Counted from the first letter of the stretch, positions 9,837 to 18,707 are shown. The stretch is 64,000 bases of DNA from Bradyrhizobium sp. U87765 SZCCT0048 (GCF_018131225.1 NZ_JAFCMM010000004.1:620001-684000), one strand, 5' to 3'. Notes: generated by a model not told the origin, from the sequence alone. A program made the numbers and translations.

Positions 9837-9990
9837 CTCGATCGAACCTTCACAAGCTGGGCTGCGGCGCTGCGCGTCGCCAGGCGACATCGCATTCCCC
9901 GAGCGCGAGAAAACCGCGACCGGAACGAGTCGCTGTTCCGGCGTATGTACCATGGCGGCAAAGCGGGACGAAATGCCCGGGAGCGCCGCC

Positions 9991-11274
9991 TCAGCCGACC
10001 ATAGCCCGCAGGGGACGGGACATCGGCGGCGTGGCGGCGCCGGAGCGCAGGAGGCAGGCGATCAGCACGGCCACCAGCAGTGGCGACAACCGCCCCGCCG
10101 CGACCAGCAGGGGCGGGCTGAGCAGCGGAACCAGCCACACAAGGAACGCCAGCGTCCAGCACCATAGCGGCGGCGCGGCGCGGTCCGCCAGCCACAGCCC
10201 TGCAGCGACCGTCAGCGCGATCGCGTCATAGGGCCCGGAATGCGGCGCCGCCAGAACCATGGCTGCGAGCAGCACGCCGGTGCGCCCGCCCGCCCGCAGC
10301 GGCGACCGGAACGCGGCGACGACCGCGGCGGCGCTGCCGCAGGCCGCCAGCAGCTGGACGGCCGTGGCCAGCCCGGCCGGCGCGCCGAGCAGCACCGCAC
10401 AGGTGTGAACGCTGTGGCCCCACATGCGGCCGTACGCGATCCATTTCGCATCGGGGTTGAACAGATGACCGACGATCAGTGGCAGCCAGTCGGCCCACAG
10501 TTGCCAGCCAAAGGTCCACGCGCTCGCGACAGCGAGAGTAACCGCCGACAGCGCCGCGGCGGCCAGCGCACGCCACGCGCCGGCCGCGATCAGCGCCAGC
10601 GGCACCAGGATGCAGAACTGCGGTTTGAAGGTCAGCAGGCCAAGGATCAGCCCGGCGGCGACAGGACGCGCGTCGAGCCATGCGATGCCGCCGACGGTAA
10701 GCGCGATCACCAGGAATGCGACCTGACCGTCGATGACATTGATGGCCGCAGCGGGACAGGCGAGCGCCATCGTCGTCAGCAGGCGGCAGGCATCGCCATC
10801 GCGCGCGATGAGCCGCAGCGCGGCGATCATCAGCGCCGCCGTGACCAGCTGGAAGGCGACATACGACGCCGGAAAGCCGAGCCCGGCAAACGGCGCCAGC
10901 AGCAGCAGAAAGCTCGGCGGATAGGTCCAGGGGCGAAACGGCAGCGGCTGCGACAGCCATGCCGCAAAGCGCGTGTTGAGAAGATCCGTGAAGCGGTCGC
11001 CATCGTAGATCAGCGTGGCGTCGCCCGCGAGCACGGCGCCGATCGCGCCATCGAACACCATCCAGTCGGTGCCGAGAGTGTTGTAGTTGAGGCCGATGGC
11101 GCCGGGAAATGGCACAGTGGTGGCGAACACGAGCCAGAGATAGGCGGACGCCGCACATGCGGGCACCCAGACGGTGGCCGGCGGCCATCCGATCGCGGCA
11201 TTGCCCGTCGCCTGGCCGGCGCGCTTTGACGCCGCACAACCCGATCCGAGATTGCCAGAAGACGTCGCGCGCAT
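9991..11274 (-). CDS. DUF2029 / glycosyltransferase 87 family membrane protein
   Basis: A 427-residue polytopic membrane protein with about ten hydrophobic segments. The GT87/DUF2029 signature region is visible as DWMVFDGA near the N-terminus and PWTYPPSFLLLLAPFAGLGF near residue 120. Relatives in actinobacteria transfer mannose from polyprenyl carriers in the periplasm; the substrate here is unknown. Stands alone, with 154 nt between it and the RNase D-like gene. The exact start is uncertain because the first 30 residues are not hydrophobic. Confidence 0.8.
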   Translation of the reverse strand: MRATSSGNLGSGCAASKRAGQATGNAAIGWPPATVWVPACAASAYLWLVFATTVPFPGAIGLNYNTLGTDWMVFDGAIGAVLAGDATLIYDGDRFTDLLNTRFAAWLSQPLPFRPWTYPPSFLLLLAPFAGLGFPASYVAFQLVTAALMIAALRLIARDGDACRLLTTMALACPAAAINVIDGQVAFLVIALTVGGIAWLDARPVAAGLILGLLTFKPQFCILVPLALIAAGAWRALAAAALSAVTLAVASAWTFGWQLWADWLPLIVGHLFNPDAKWIAYGRMWGHSVHTCAVLLGAPAGLATAVQLLAACGSAAAVVAAFRSPLRAGGRTGVLLAAMVLAAPHSGPYDAIALTVAAGLWLADRAAPPLWCWTLAFLVWLVPLLSPPLLVAAGRLSPLLVAVLIACLLRSGAATPPMSRPLRAMVG

Positions 11275-11647
11275 GCCGAGCCCTCCCGCCGGATCCGGCG
11301 TCCCCGCGACGCGTCCCCGACGGCCCGATCAAGGCAGAAATAATTGGAAACTCAACCGAAAGGCGAGTCCTTGCTTAATCAGAGGTTGAATCGCGAGAAC
11401 GAGATGGGGTGCCGCGCGGAGAATCGGCGTGCGGGCACGACAGCGCCTGGGGGCGATGTGCATATCGCCGGGGTCGACGGGCGGCCGAGGCGCCGTCCCG
11501 GCGGGGGACACACAACGATCTCAGCGAATGTAAGGAGGCGCCAGCCAGGGGATGCCCGCGCATGACATGATTCATCCGCCCGGGGCGGGCACTGCAGGGC
11601 AGCGGTCGTCAGGGAGATTTAGAGCGGCAGCACCATCAAGGAGATGA
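11275..11647. other. Non-coding interval before tRNA-Leu
   Basis: 373 bases between the divergent side of the DUF2029 gene and the 3' end of tRNA-Leu. Short open frames on both strands have no recognisable protein character. It should contain the DUF2029 promoter; no motif is clear to me. Confidence 0.4.
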
Positions 11648-11732
11648 TGGTGCCCAGGAAAGGACTCGAACCTTCACGGCTTGCACCACTGGTACCTGAA
11701 ACCAGCGCGTCTACCAATTCCGCCACCTGGGC
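11648..11732 (-). tRNA. tRNA-Leu (anticodon CAG)
   Basis: On the minus strand the 7-bp acceptor stem GCCCAGG pairs with CCTGGGC, followed by discriminator A and an encoded CCA. The D-arm has GGAATTGGTAGAC. The anticodon stem CTGGT/ACCAG encloses loop TTCAGGT with anticodon CAG, reading CTG codons. A long class II variable arm (TGGTGCAAGCCG region) and T-arm GGTTCGAGTCC follow. 85 nt including CCA. Confidence 0.95.
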
Positions 11733-11999
11733 AACGCGCGACACATAGAGGGTCCGCTTTCGCCTTGTCAACACCGCGCATGCGCTTTGTCGTCATAAAC
11801 ATGCCAAGTCCCTGACGGATCGGCCGAACCTGAGGCACAGCGGCATCACCTCATGCCGCCACGCGGACGCGGGCGGCGCAAGCTGTCACGAACGCCCGCC
11901 AGAGCCACTGAGGCCTTGAACAGGGCCCTCCTCGTCATCTATCTGGTGTAAGCATGCACCGCACGCGGCCTTCATCGCGCCCAGCCCGGAACAGATCCC

Positions 12000-12986
12000 A
12001 TGACCGAAGCCCATCTCCCAGCCAAGCGACCGTCGGAAACCCTGGTCACGATCTTCGGCGGGTCCGGCTTCCTCGGCCGCCATGTGGTTCGCGCGCTCGC
12101 CAAGCGCGACTATCGCATCCGTGTCGCGGTGCGGCGGCCTGATCTCGCCGGCCATTTGCAGCCGCTCGGCAAGGTCGGCCAGATCCATGCCGTGCAGGCC
12201 AATGTGCGCTACCCCGAATCGATCGCCGCCGCAGCGCGCGACAGCGACATCGTCATCAATCTCGTCGCCGTCCTGACCGAGAGCGGCGCGCAGACCTTCG
12301 ACGCGGTGCAGGACAAGGGTTCCGCCGCGGTGGCGGAGGCGGCGAAGGCCGCTGGCGCGCGCCTGGTGCACGTCTCCGCGATCGGCGCCGACGCGCAGTC
12401 GGCCTGCGCCTATTTCCGGGCCAAGGCCGCCGGCGAGGCCGCGGCCCGCGCCGCGGTGCCGGATGCGATCGTCGTGCGCCCGTCGCTGCTGTTCGGCCAG
12501 GAAGACGACTTCACCAACCGTTTCGCGGCGCTCGCCCGCGCGCTGCCGGTGCTGCCGGTGGTTGGCGCCGACACCCGTGTGCAGCCGGCCTTTGTCGGCG
12601 ACGTCGGACTGGCGATCGCTCAACTCGTCGATGGCCGCGGCACCAGCGGCGCGACCTATGAGTTCGGTGGCCCCGAGGTGCTGACGATCAGGCAGGTCTT
12701 CGAGATGATCCTCAAGTTCACCGAGCGCGACCGCACCCTGCTGCCGCTGCCGTTCGGCCTGGCCAAGCTCAAGGCGCTGTTCCTGCAGTTCGCGCCGGGT
12801 GCGCTCAAGCTGACGCCGGACCAGGTCGAGATGCTGCGCATCGACAATGTCGTGCCGGATGCGGCGAAGACCGCCGGCCTGACCCTTGAAGGCCTCGGCA
12901 TCGTTCCGGAATCGCTGGAAGCGATCACGCCGTCCTATCTCTGGCGCTTCCGCAAGACCGGCCAGTTCCGCAGCAGCGCCGCCTGA
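12000..12986 (+). CDS. NAD(P)-binding protein, complex I NDUFA9-subunit-like
   Basis: Extended SDR-type protein of 328 residues related to the NDUFA9 accessory subunit of respiratory complex I. The Rossmann motif TIFGGSGFLGRHVVRAL is at residues 18-34. VHVSAIGADAQSACAYFRAKAAGEAA resembles the SDR active-site strand but has Tyr-x-x-x-Lys displaced (YFRAK), typical of atypical SDRs. RPSLLFGQEDDFTNRFA follows. No membrane segment is evident. Alphaproteobacterial homologues associate with complex I, but whether this one does is not shown by context, since nuo genes are absent. Convergent with uppP. Confidence 0.85.
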   Translation: MTEAHLPAKRPSETLVTIFGGSGFLGRHVVRALAKRDYRIRVAVRRPDLAGHLQPLGKVGQIHAVQANVRYPESIAAAARDSDIVINLVAVLTESGAQTFDAVQDKGSAAVAEAAKAAGARLVHVSAIGADAQSACAYFRAKAAGEAAARAAVPDAIVVRPSLLFGQEDDFTNRFAALARALPVLPVVGADTRVQPAFVGDVGLAIAQLVDGRGTSGATYEFGGPEVLTIRQVFEMILKFTERDRTLLPLPFGLAKLKALFLQFAPGALKLTPDQVEMLRIDNVVPDAAKTAGLTLEGLGIVPESLEAITPSYLWRFRKTGQFRSSAA

Positions 12987-13025
12987 GGCGGAGCGTCGGG
13001 ACTTAAGGCGCCCCGCCCGGCCATC

Positions 13026-13060
13026 CAGGTCTTGCTTGCAGGTCTTGCCTGCAGATCTTT
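13026..13060. repeat. 13-bp tandem repeat between NDUFA9-like gene and uppP
   Basis: CAGGTCTTGCTTG (13026-13038), CAGGTCTTGCCTG (13039-13051) and a partial third unit CAGATCTTT (13052-13060). Non-coding, between convergent genes. Confidence 0.7.
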
Positions 13061-13087
13061 CGCGTCGAAATGCTGCAAAGACGTCCG

Positions 13088-13110
13088 ATGCCCGGGACCA
13101 CCCCGGGCAT
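13088..13110. repeat. Intergenic palindrome ATGCCCGGG-N5-CCCGGGCAT
   Basis: Perfect 9-bp inverted repeat with a 5-nt loop, between convergent genes, without a T-tract. Palindromes of this GCCCGGG type recur between genes in Bradyrhizobium-like genomes as I remember them; here it could act as a bidirectional terminator or be a REP-like element. Confidence 0.65.
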
Positions 13111-13180
13111 GATTGGACTTCATTGAAAGTACGATCCGTATTTTCAGCCGGCATCAGGACCAGCGCAGCCTTGCCGCCGG

Positions 13181-13987
13181 TTACTTGCCGAGCGCCAGCG
13201 CGATCAGGCCGAGCGTGCCGACCGTGACACGCCACCAGGCGAAGAATACGAAGCCATGGCGCGTGACGAAATCGAGGAACGTGCGCACCACGATGAGCGC
13301 AGTGATGAACGACACCACGAATCCGATCGCGATGATGGCGAGGTGATCGGTGCTCATCTCGGCGCGGCTCTTATACAGGTCGTAGACAAACGCGGCGACC
13401 ATCGTCGGAATCGCGAGGAAGAACGAGAATTCCGCCGCTGAACGCTTGTCGGCGCCGAACAGCATCGCGGACACGATGCTGGCGCCGGAGCGCGACACGC
13501 CGGGGATCATCGCAACGCACTGGGCGATGCCGATGCCTAGATACATCGGCAGCGCGAAGGTGGTGGCGTCGTGATAGCGCGGCTTGAGGTCGAGCTGGTC
13601 GACCCAGAGCAGCACCGCACCGCCGACGATCAGCGAGAAGCAGACGACCCAGGGACTGAAGAGCACGGCTTTGATCGCGCTCCCGGCCACCAGCCCAACA
13701 CCAACGGCCGGCAGGAATGCCACCAGCACGCCGATGACGAAACGCCGTGCATCCGGATCGCTGAACATGCCCATGGCGATGCGCCACAGCCGCTGGAAGT
13801 AGATCACCAGGATGGCGAGGATGGCGCCGAGCTGGATCAGTACGTTGAAGGTCTTCCAGAAGCCGACCTCGTCGAGGCCGAAGATGTGCGTCACCAGCAG
13901 CAGGTGACCGGTCGAGGAAACCGGCAGGAATTCGGTCAAACCTTCGACGATGCCGAGGATGACTGCCCTGATCGCGTCGGAAAACAT
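13181..13987 (-). CDS. uppP: Undecaprenyl-diphosphatase UppP (BacA)
   Basis: Integral membrane phosphatase that recycles undecaprenyl pyrophosphate to the monophosphate carrier used for peptidoglycan and LPS synthesis; its overproduction gives bacitracin resistance. 268 residues, about eight membrane segments. The catalytic signatures are EGLTEFLPVSSTGHLLL near residue 15 and PGVSRSGAS near residue 160. Stand-alone gene with convergent and divergent neighbours, as is common for uppP. Confidence 0.96.
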   Translation of the reverse strand: MFSDAIRAVILGIVEGLTEFLPVSSTGHLLLVTHIFGLDEVGFWKTFNVLIQLGAILAILVIYFQRLWRIAMGMFSDPDARRFVIGVLVAFLPAVGVGLVAGSAIKAVLFSPWVVCFSLIVGGAVLLWVDQLDLKPRYHDATTFALPMYLGIGIAQCVAMIPGVSRSGASIVSAMLFGADKRSAAEFSFFLAIPTMVAAFVYDLYKSRAEMSTDHLAIIAIGFVVSFITALIVVRTFLDFVTRHGFVFFAWWRVTVGTLGLIALALGK

Positions 13988-14289
13988 GCGTGGCCCCGTG
14001 TGTCTGGCGCATGGCCGCGAAAAGCGGGAACCGGCCTCTCGACAAGATCATGCGCCGTCAAAAGGATGAAGCGCCTGCGCGGGATGCGCCGTACGCCGCC
14101 CTTGACCCCAAAAAAGCGGCTTCTTGTGGCCTATTCGCCGCAGCCCCGCAACGCCAAAAGCGGCCTCAGCCGGCGCCCGCGCTGCCCTGCCCGGCGTTCA
14201 CATCATGCACACCCGGGTAGTGTGCAGCGCACGGCTGTCATATAACGGCGACGAACTTTTAAGCTTTTGCCTGTCTACCCAAGGTCTGC
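13988..14289. other. Non-coding interval between uppP and GST gene
   Basis: 302 bases holding divergent promoters and a repeat-like segment at 14006-14075 (listed separately). No gene seen. Confidence 0.45.
14006..14075. repeat. Putative dispersed intergenic repeat element
   Basis: Segment with GAAAAGCGGGAACCGG, then GACAAGATCATGCGCCGTCAAA, bounded by the 8-bp inverted pair GGCGCATG (14006-14013) and CATGCGCC (14049-14056). It resembles intergenic repeats that I recall as abundant in rhizobial genomes. Identification is from memory only. Confidence 0.4.
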
Positions 14290-14982
14290 ATGTTCACCCT
14301 GTTTCACCATCCCTTCTGCCCCCACTCGCGCTTCGTCCGGCTCGCGCTCGGCGAATACGGGCTCGATGTGCGGCTGGTGGAGGAGCGGGTGTGGGAGCGG
14401 CGGGAGGCATTTCTGGCCCTCAACCCCGCCGGCGCCACGCCGGTGCTGGTCGACGCGGGCATGCCGGCCGTCCCCGGCGCCGGCATCATCGGCGAATATC
14501 TCGACGAACAGCATGGCGCGGAGCTCGCCGACCACCGGCTGCTGCCGGCGAATCCCGCCGAGCGCATCGAGGTGCGCCGGCTGATGGCCTGGTTCCATGA
14601 CAAGTTCTATGAGGAGGCCAGCGGCCCGCTGGTCACCGAGCGCATCTACAAGCGCTACATGAGCGAGGAAAACGGCGGCGGCCCGCCCTCGACCGACGTG
14701 ATTCGCGCCGCCAAGGCCAATGTGCGCTATCATCTCGCCTATATCGGCTGGCTGGCCCGCTCGCGGAACTTCCTGGCGGGCGACACGCTGACCTACGCGG
14801 ACCTCGCCGCGGCGGCGCACCTGTCGGCCATCGACTATGTGGGCGACGTGCCATGGAGCGAGGACGACGCGGCGAAAGCCTGGTACGCGCGGATCAAGTC
14901 GCGGCCGTCGTTCCGTCCGCTGCTGAGCGAGTGGCTGGCGGGCATCCCGGCATCGCCGACCTACGTGGACCTCGACTTCTGA
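14290..14982 (+). CDS. Glutathione S-transferase family protein
   Basis: Cytosolic transferase of 230 residues. The N-terminal thioredoxin-like domain begins MFTLFHHPFCPHSRFVRLAL with CPHS in the active-site position, and the cis-Pro/Ser region reads LNPAGATPVLVD with GAGIIGEYLDE. The C-terminal helical domain carries LAGDTLTYADLAAAAHLSAIDYVGDVPW, the GST N-capping box region. Substrate unknown. Its stop codon overlaps the inferred start of queG, and this GST-queG pair is common in Bradyrhizobiaceae. Confidence 0.92.
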   Translation: MFTLFHHPFCPHSRFVRLALGEYGLDVRLVEERVWERREAFLALNPAGATPVLVDAGMPAVPGAGIIGEYLDEQHGAELADHRLLPANPAERIEVRRLMAWFHDKFYEEASGPLVTERIYKRYMSEENGGGPPSTDVIRAAKANVRYHLAYIGWLARSRNFLAGDTLTYADLAAAAHLSAIDYVGDVPWSEDDAAKAWYARIKSRPSFRPLLSEWLAGIPASPTYVDLDF

Positions 14983-16121
14983 CCGATCCCCCCGCCGCGG
15001 CGGCCGATCTGAAGGCGGCCCTCGCCCGCGAGGCGCACGCGCTCGGCTTCGACACCATCGGCATCACTGACCCCGCCGCGATCGCCGGCGTCGGCGCGCG
15101 TCTTGAGACCTTCCTGCAATCCGGCGCCCACGGCGACATGGACTGGCTGGCCAACGCGCCGGAGCGGCGCGCCGATCCGCGGGTGCTGTGGCCCGACGTG
15201 CGCTCCGTCATCATGCTCGGGGTCAACTACGGCCCCGACGAAGACCCGATGGCGCTGCTCAACGCCCGCAGCCGCGCGGCGATCTCGGTCTATGCGCGCG
15301 GCGACGATTATCACGACATCATCAAGAAGCGGCTGAAGACGCTGGCGCGCTGGCTGCTGGCACAGGCCGGCGGCGACGTGAAGGTGTTCGTCGACACCGC
15401 CGCGGTGATGGAGAAGCCGCTCGCCCACCAGGCTGGCCTCGGCTGGCAAGGCAAGCACACCAATCTGGTGTCGCGCGGCTTCGGGTCGTGGCTGTTTCTC
15501 GGCGCGATTTTCGCCACCTGCGAGCTGCCGCGCGATGCCGCAGAGGCCGATCACTGCGGCTCATGCCGCACCTGCCTCGACAGCTGTCCGACCGCGGCGT
15601 TTCCCGCGCCCTACCAGCTCGATGCGCGGCGCTGCATCTCGTACCTGACGATCGAGAACAAGGGCCCGATCCCGCATGAATTCCGCCGCGCGATGGGCAA
15701 CCGCATCTATGGCTGCGACGACTGTCTCGCCGCCTGTCCCTGGAACAAGTTCGCGCAGGCCGGCCGCGAGGCGAAGCTGAGCGCGCGCGCCGAGCTGCGT
15801 GCGCCCGCGCTCGCCGATCTCGCGCGGCTCGACGACACGGCGTTTCGCGCCCACTTCACCAAATCGCCGGTCAAGCGGGTCGGCCGCGACCGCTTCGTGC
15901 GCAACGTGCTGATCGCAATCGGCAACTCCGGCGATCCCGCGCTGGCCGCGGAGGCCGTGGCGCTGCTCGACGACGCCAGCCCGCTGGTGCGCGGCGCCGC
16001 GGTGTGGGCGCTGGCGCAGCTCGCGCCCGACGAGTTCGCGCGACGCGCGTCCGTGACAACGGATAGCGATGCAGGCGTGCAGCAGGAATGGGCGCGCGCA
16101 CTGGCCGCGCCCGACGCCTGA
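14979..16121 (+). CDS. queG: Epoxyqueuosine reductase QueG
   Basis: Cobalamin- and iron-sulfur-dependent reductase for the last step of queuosine tRNA modification. Two 4Fe-4S motifs are clear: CGSCRTCLDSCPT and CDDCLAACPWNKFA, after the N-terminal domain with GFDTIGITDP and VIMLGVNYGPDEDP. A HEAT-like C-terminal domain follows. About 380 residues. No ATG or TTG start is in position; the family-typical N-terminus (TDPPAAA) begins at CTG 14979, overlapping the GST stop as CTGA. The alternative in-frame GTG at 14931 would add 16 unfamiliar residues. The start is therefore uncertain. Confidence 0.93.
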   Translation: MTDPPAAAADLKAALAREAHALGFDTIGITDPAAIAGVGARLETFLQSGAHGDMDWLANAPERRADPRVLWPDVRSVIMLGVNYGPDEDPMALLNARSRAAISVYARGDDYHDIIKKRLKTLARWLLAQAGGDVKVFVDTAAVMEKPLAHQAGLGWQGKHTNLVSRGFGSWLFLGAIFATCELPRDAAEADHCGSCRTCLDSCPTAAFPAPYQLDARRCISYLTIENKGPIPHEFRRAMGNRIYGCDDCLAACPWNKFAQAGREAKLSARAELRAPALADLARLDDTAFRAHFTKSPVKRVGRDRFVRNVLIAIGNSGDPALAAEAVALLDDASPLVRGAAVWALAQLAPDEFARRASVTTDSDAGVQQEWARALAAPDA

Positions 16122-16128
16122 GACGATC

Positions 16129-16914
16129 TCAGGACAGCTCCGCCACCGTCGCCAGCAGCCGTGCGATGTCCTGCGGCCGCGACAGACGATGATCGCCGTC
16201 CTGGATCATGGTCAGCACCACATCCTCGCTCGGCAGGCGATGGGTCAGCTCGAACGCATGCTGCCAGGGCACGTCCGGGTCGCGCGCGCCCTGCAGGATG
16301 CGGACGGGACAACCGGTATCGATGGAGCGGTCGAGCACGAGATGGTTGCGGCCGTCCTCGATCAGGCGGCGCGTGATCGGCTGCGGATCGCCGTACTCCG
16401 ACGGGCGGTACCATACGCCTCTGGCCTCGATCTCGGCGCGGATCTCCGGCGAGAACGACTTCCACATCAGCGCCTCGGTGAAATCCGGCGCCGGCGCGAT
16501 CAGCACAATGCCGGCAAGCGAAGCGCGTTGCTGCGCGGTGCGCTGGCGCAGCGCCCGCGCCAGCAGCAAGGCCATCCACCCGCCCATCGACGAGCCAACG
16601 ACGATCTGCGGTCCGCTGCAGAAACGGTCGAACACCGCAAGGCTCTCTTCGGCCCAGCGTCCGATGGTGCCGTCGATGAACGCCCCGCCGGATTCGCCAT
16701 GCCCCGAATAATCGAAACGGATGCACGCGCGGCCCCGCGCGGCTGCCCACTCGTCGAGCGCCTGGGCCTTGGTGCCCTTCATGTCCGAGGCGAACCCGCC
16801 GAGCCAGAACAGCCCGGGGCCGGTTCCCGGCCGCGCGCGCACGGCGATCGCGCGGGCGTCCGCGCCGCTGCCGACCTCGATCATCTCCGCCGCCGTCTCG
16901 ACCGAACCGTTCAT
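16129..16914 (-). CDS. Alpha/beta hydrolase (ABHD10-like serine hydrolase)
   Basis: Cytoplasmic serine hydrolase, 261 residues from MNGSVETAAEMIEV; the frame is open to 16965 but the added residues are basic and unconserved. Nucleophile elbow GSSMGGW near residue 106, oxyanion region FWLGGFASDM, acid in ILQGARDPDVPW and histidine in QDGDHRLS. The layout resembles the ABHD10/palmitoyl-protein thioesterase-like group; substrate unknown. Convergent with queG (7-nt gap). Confidence 0.85.
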   Translation of the reverse strand: MNGSVETAAEMIEVGSGADARAIAVRARPGTGPGLFWLGGFASDMKGTKAQALDEWAAARGRACIRFDYSGHGESGGAFIDGTIGRWAEESLAVFDRFCSGPQIVVGSSMGGWMALLLARALRQRTAQQRASLAGIVLIAPAPDFTEALMWKSFSPEIRAEIEARGVWYRPSEYGDPQPITRRLIEDGRNHLVLDRSIDTGCPVRILQGARDPDVPWQHAFELTHRLPSEDVVLTMIQDGDHRLSRPQDIARLLATVAELS

Positions 16915-17275
16915 CCCTGCTGACCTTTCCTGTCTGCCGGGCATACCTGCCAGAGCGCCCGACATCCCTCTCCCTGCCGCACGACGGCTTTGTAACCGAC
17001 TTCATCCCGCCCAGGCACGGGAAACGCATGATTCCGTACGATTTTCGCGATTTGAAGGATTCCTCGCCGGCCGCAGCACGATCCCGCTTGCGAAAAGTGA
17101 TGGCACTTTTTATGTGTGCCGGGGCTTTTAGAGCCGACGCTCCGCGTGGCGCGTTCTGTGCGGCCAAAATACCTCTCACGCGGCGGTCCGGGCTTCGGCC
17201 GGCGCATCTGCGCTTGCCCGCACCCCATGAATGCTTCAGACTACGCGCTTCACCAACAACATTGGAGTTCTACCC
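16915..17275. other. Interval between alpha/beta hydrolase and infC
   Basis: 361 bases containing divergent promoters and the infC leader. A GGAG ribosome site is at 17264-17267, 8 nt before the ATT start. No gene seen. Confidence 0.5.
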
Positions 17276-17815
17276 ATTCGCCGTCCCAGCAGAGCGCCAG
17301 CCCCCGTCCAGAAGGACGGACCGCGCACGAACGATGAGATCCGCAACGCGCAAATCCAGCTGATCGACCAGCACGGCACCAATCACGGCACGATCGAGAC
17401 GATCGTGGCTATCAGGCTGGCCATCGAGGCCGGCATGGATCTGGTCGAGATCTCGCCGAACAACGTGCCTCCCGTCTGCAAGATCATGGACTACGGGAAG
17501 TACAAGTTCCAGGCGCAGAAGAAGGCCGCCGAAGCTCGCAAGAAGCAGAAGGTTGTCGAGATCAAGGAGATCAAGCTCCGCCCGATGATCGACGATCACG
17601 ACTACGGCGTGAAGATGAAGGCGATGCTGCGGTTCTTCGAGGAAGGCGACAAGGTCAAGATCACCTTGCGCTACCGGGGCCGCGAGATGGCGCACCAGGA
17701 GATCGGCACCAAGCTGCTCGACCGGGTCAAAGCCGATGTCGCCGAACTCGCCAAGGTCGAGCAGGACGCGAGGTTCGAGGGCCGTCAGGTCGTCATGGTG
17801 CTGGCGCCGCGCTGA
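17276..17815 (+). CDS. infC: Translation initiation factor IF-3, ATT start
   Basis: Binds the 30S subunit, keeps 50S away and checks start-codon pairing. 179 residues in the usual layout: N-domain GPRTNDEIRNAQIQLID, VEISPNNVPPVCKIMDYGKYKF, Lys-rich linker, C-domain IKLRPMIDDHDYGVKMKAMLRFFEEGDKVK. The family-typical start RRPSRAPAP is preceded by ATT at 17276 with GGAG 8 nt upstream. infC of E. coli also uses ATT so that IF-3 represses its own translation; the same is inferred here. An upstream ATG at 17231 lacks a ribosome site and conserved residues. A terminator follows. Confidence 0.96.
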   Translation: MRRPSRAPAPVQKDGPRTNDEIRNAQIQLIDQHGTNHGTIETIVAIRLAIEAGMDLVEISPNNVPPVCKIMDYGKYKFQAQKKAAEARKKQKVVEIKEIKLRPMIDDHDYGVKMKAMLRFFEEGDKVKITLRYRGREMAHQEIGTKLLDRVKADVAELAKVEQDARFEGRQVVMVLAPR

Positions 17816-17849
17816 ACGATCGCGCCGGTCATCTCAAATTCTGTCGCGC

Positions 17850-17878
17850 GGCCCGTCAGATTCCTGATGGGCCGTTTT
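17850..17878 (+). terminator. Intrinsic terminator of infC
   Basis: GGCCCGTCAG, loop ATTC, CTGATGGGCC (10-bp stem with one G-T pair), then GTTTT. Confidence 0.85.
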
Positions 17879-17919
17879 GATTCCGGCACCGACAAACGCC
17901 CGCCGGCACCGCATCACGC

Positions 17920-17953
17920 AAAAAAAACGGCGCCGCACCAGTGGTGCCGCGCC
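17920..17953 (-). terminator. Intrinsic terminator of the exported unknown gene
   Basis: On the minus strand GGCGCGGCACCA and TGGTGCGGCGCC form a stem with an internal mismatch, followed by GTTTTTTT. It lies 38 nt after the stop of the minus-strand gene at 17992. Confidence 0.8.
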
Positions 17954-17991
17954 GCTCCCGGCCCGCGGGCCGACGGTCGACTGAAACAGCG

Positions 17992-18420
17992 TCAGAGGCT
18001 GCGCACGGCCTCCCAACGGCCGCTGCAGGCGGTGGAGGCCGACTTGCCGCTCCACTGGCCGGCCCCGGTGTTGCCGTTGAGCTTGCCGCTGGCGCTCGCG
18101 CGCTGATCGCCACGGCCGATCGACACGTTGACATTGCCGCCCTCGCCGACGCTGCCGGAGATATCGAAGCCGCCATCGCCGGAATAGCTGATCTGGCCGC
18201 CGGAGACCTTCACCGCGTAGCTGTAGGCCGGGTCGCAGTCGCCCGACTGGGTGATGATGGTGACCCGCCACATGCCGTCATGGGAGGCGCCGGCCTTCGA
18301 ATAGCCGGCGAGTGCAATCGCCAGCGCGAAGGCCGCGACGGCGAAGATCCCGCGAAACAGCTGGAGCCGCACGATGTCGGCGGGAATGGCGATCGTCTTG
18401 GCAATCCTGGCCATGGGCAT
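17992..18420 (-). CDS. Hypothetical exported protein
   Basis: 142 residues from MPMARIAKTIAIP (an ATG two codons later is an alternative). A hydrophobic segment LFRGIFAVAAFALAIALAGY at residues 23-42 is a signal peptide or anchor. The mature part is small, Gly/Ser-rich and beta-like: MWRVTIITQSGDCDPAYSYAV, then repeated ISYSGDGGFDISGSVGEGG and a C-terminal ACSGRWEAV. Two cysteines (CDP and ACSG) could form a disulfide. It belongs to a type seen often in Bradyrhizobium with no known function. Own terminator downstream. Confidence 0.75.
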   Translation of the reverse strand: MPMARIAKTIAIPADIVRLQLFRGIFAVAAFALAIALAGYSKAGASHDGMWRVTIITQSGDCDPAYSYAVKVSGGQISYSGDGGFDISGSVGEGGNVNVSIGRGDQRASASGKLNGNTGAGQWSGKSASTACSGRWEAVRSL

Positions 18421-18707
18421 GTGTCCGGTCGATGGCGGGAGTAAATTCTGAAGACGCCTGATATAGGGTTCCCGGCGGGGATGCGATAGTGCAATGCACA
18501 ATAAATTCCGTTCCCGGTTGCCATTTCCCCATGTCTCTGCCATAAGCCCAGCCTTCGTCGACCGGCTGATCAAGGGCTGCCGTGGCGACGTACCAGCCGG
18601 CGCTTCCATTTCCTGGAAAGTGCCAGCTTTTTCAACGCTCTAGCGAGCATTTAACCGACCGAGCGCCCTCGCGGGCGGCTTTTGCGTGTCGGCAGTAGGA
18701 GAGCCAA

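Noticed and set aside
11648..11732. Phage or island integration at tRNA-Leu
   Set aside because: No integrase or direct repeat of the tRNA 3' end was seen near it; flanking genes look like core genome.
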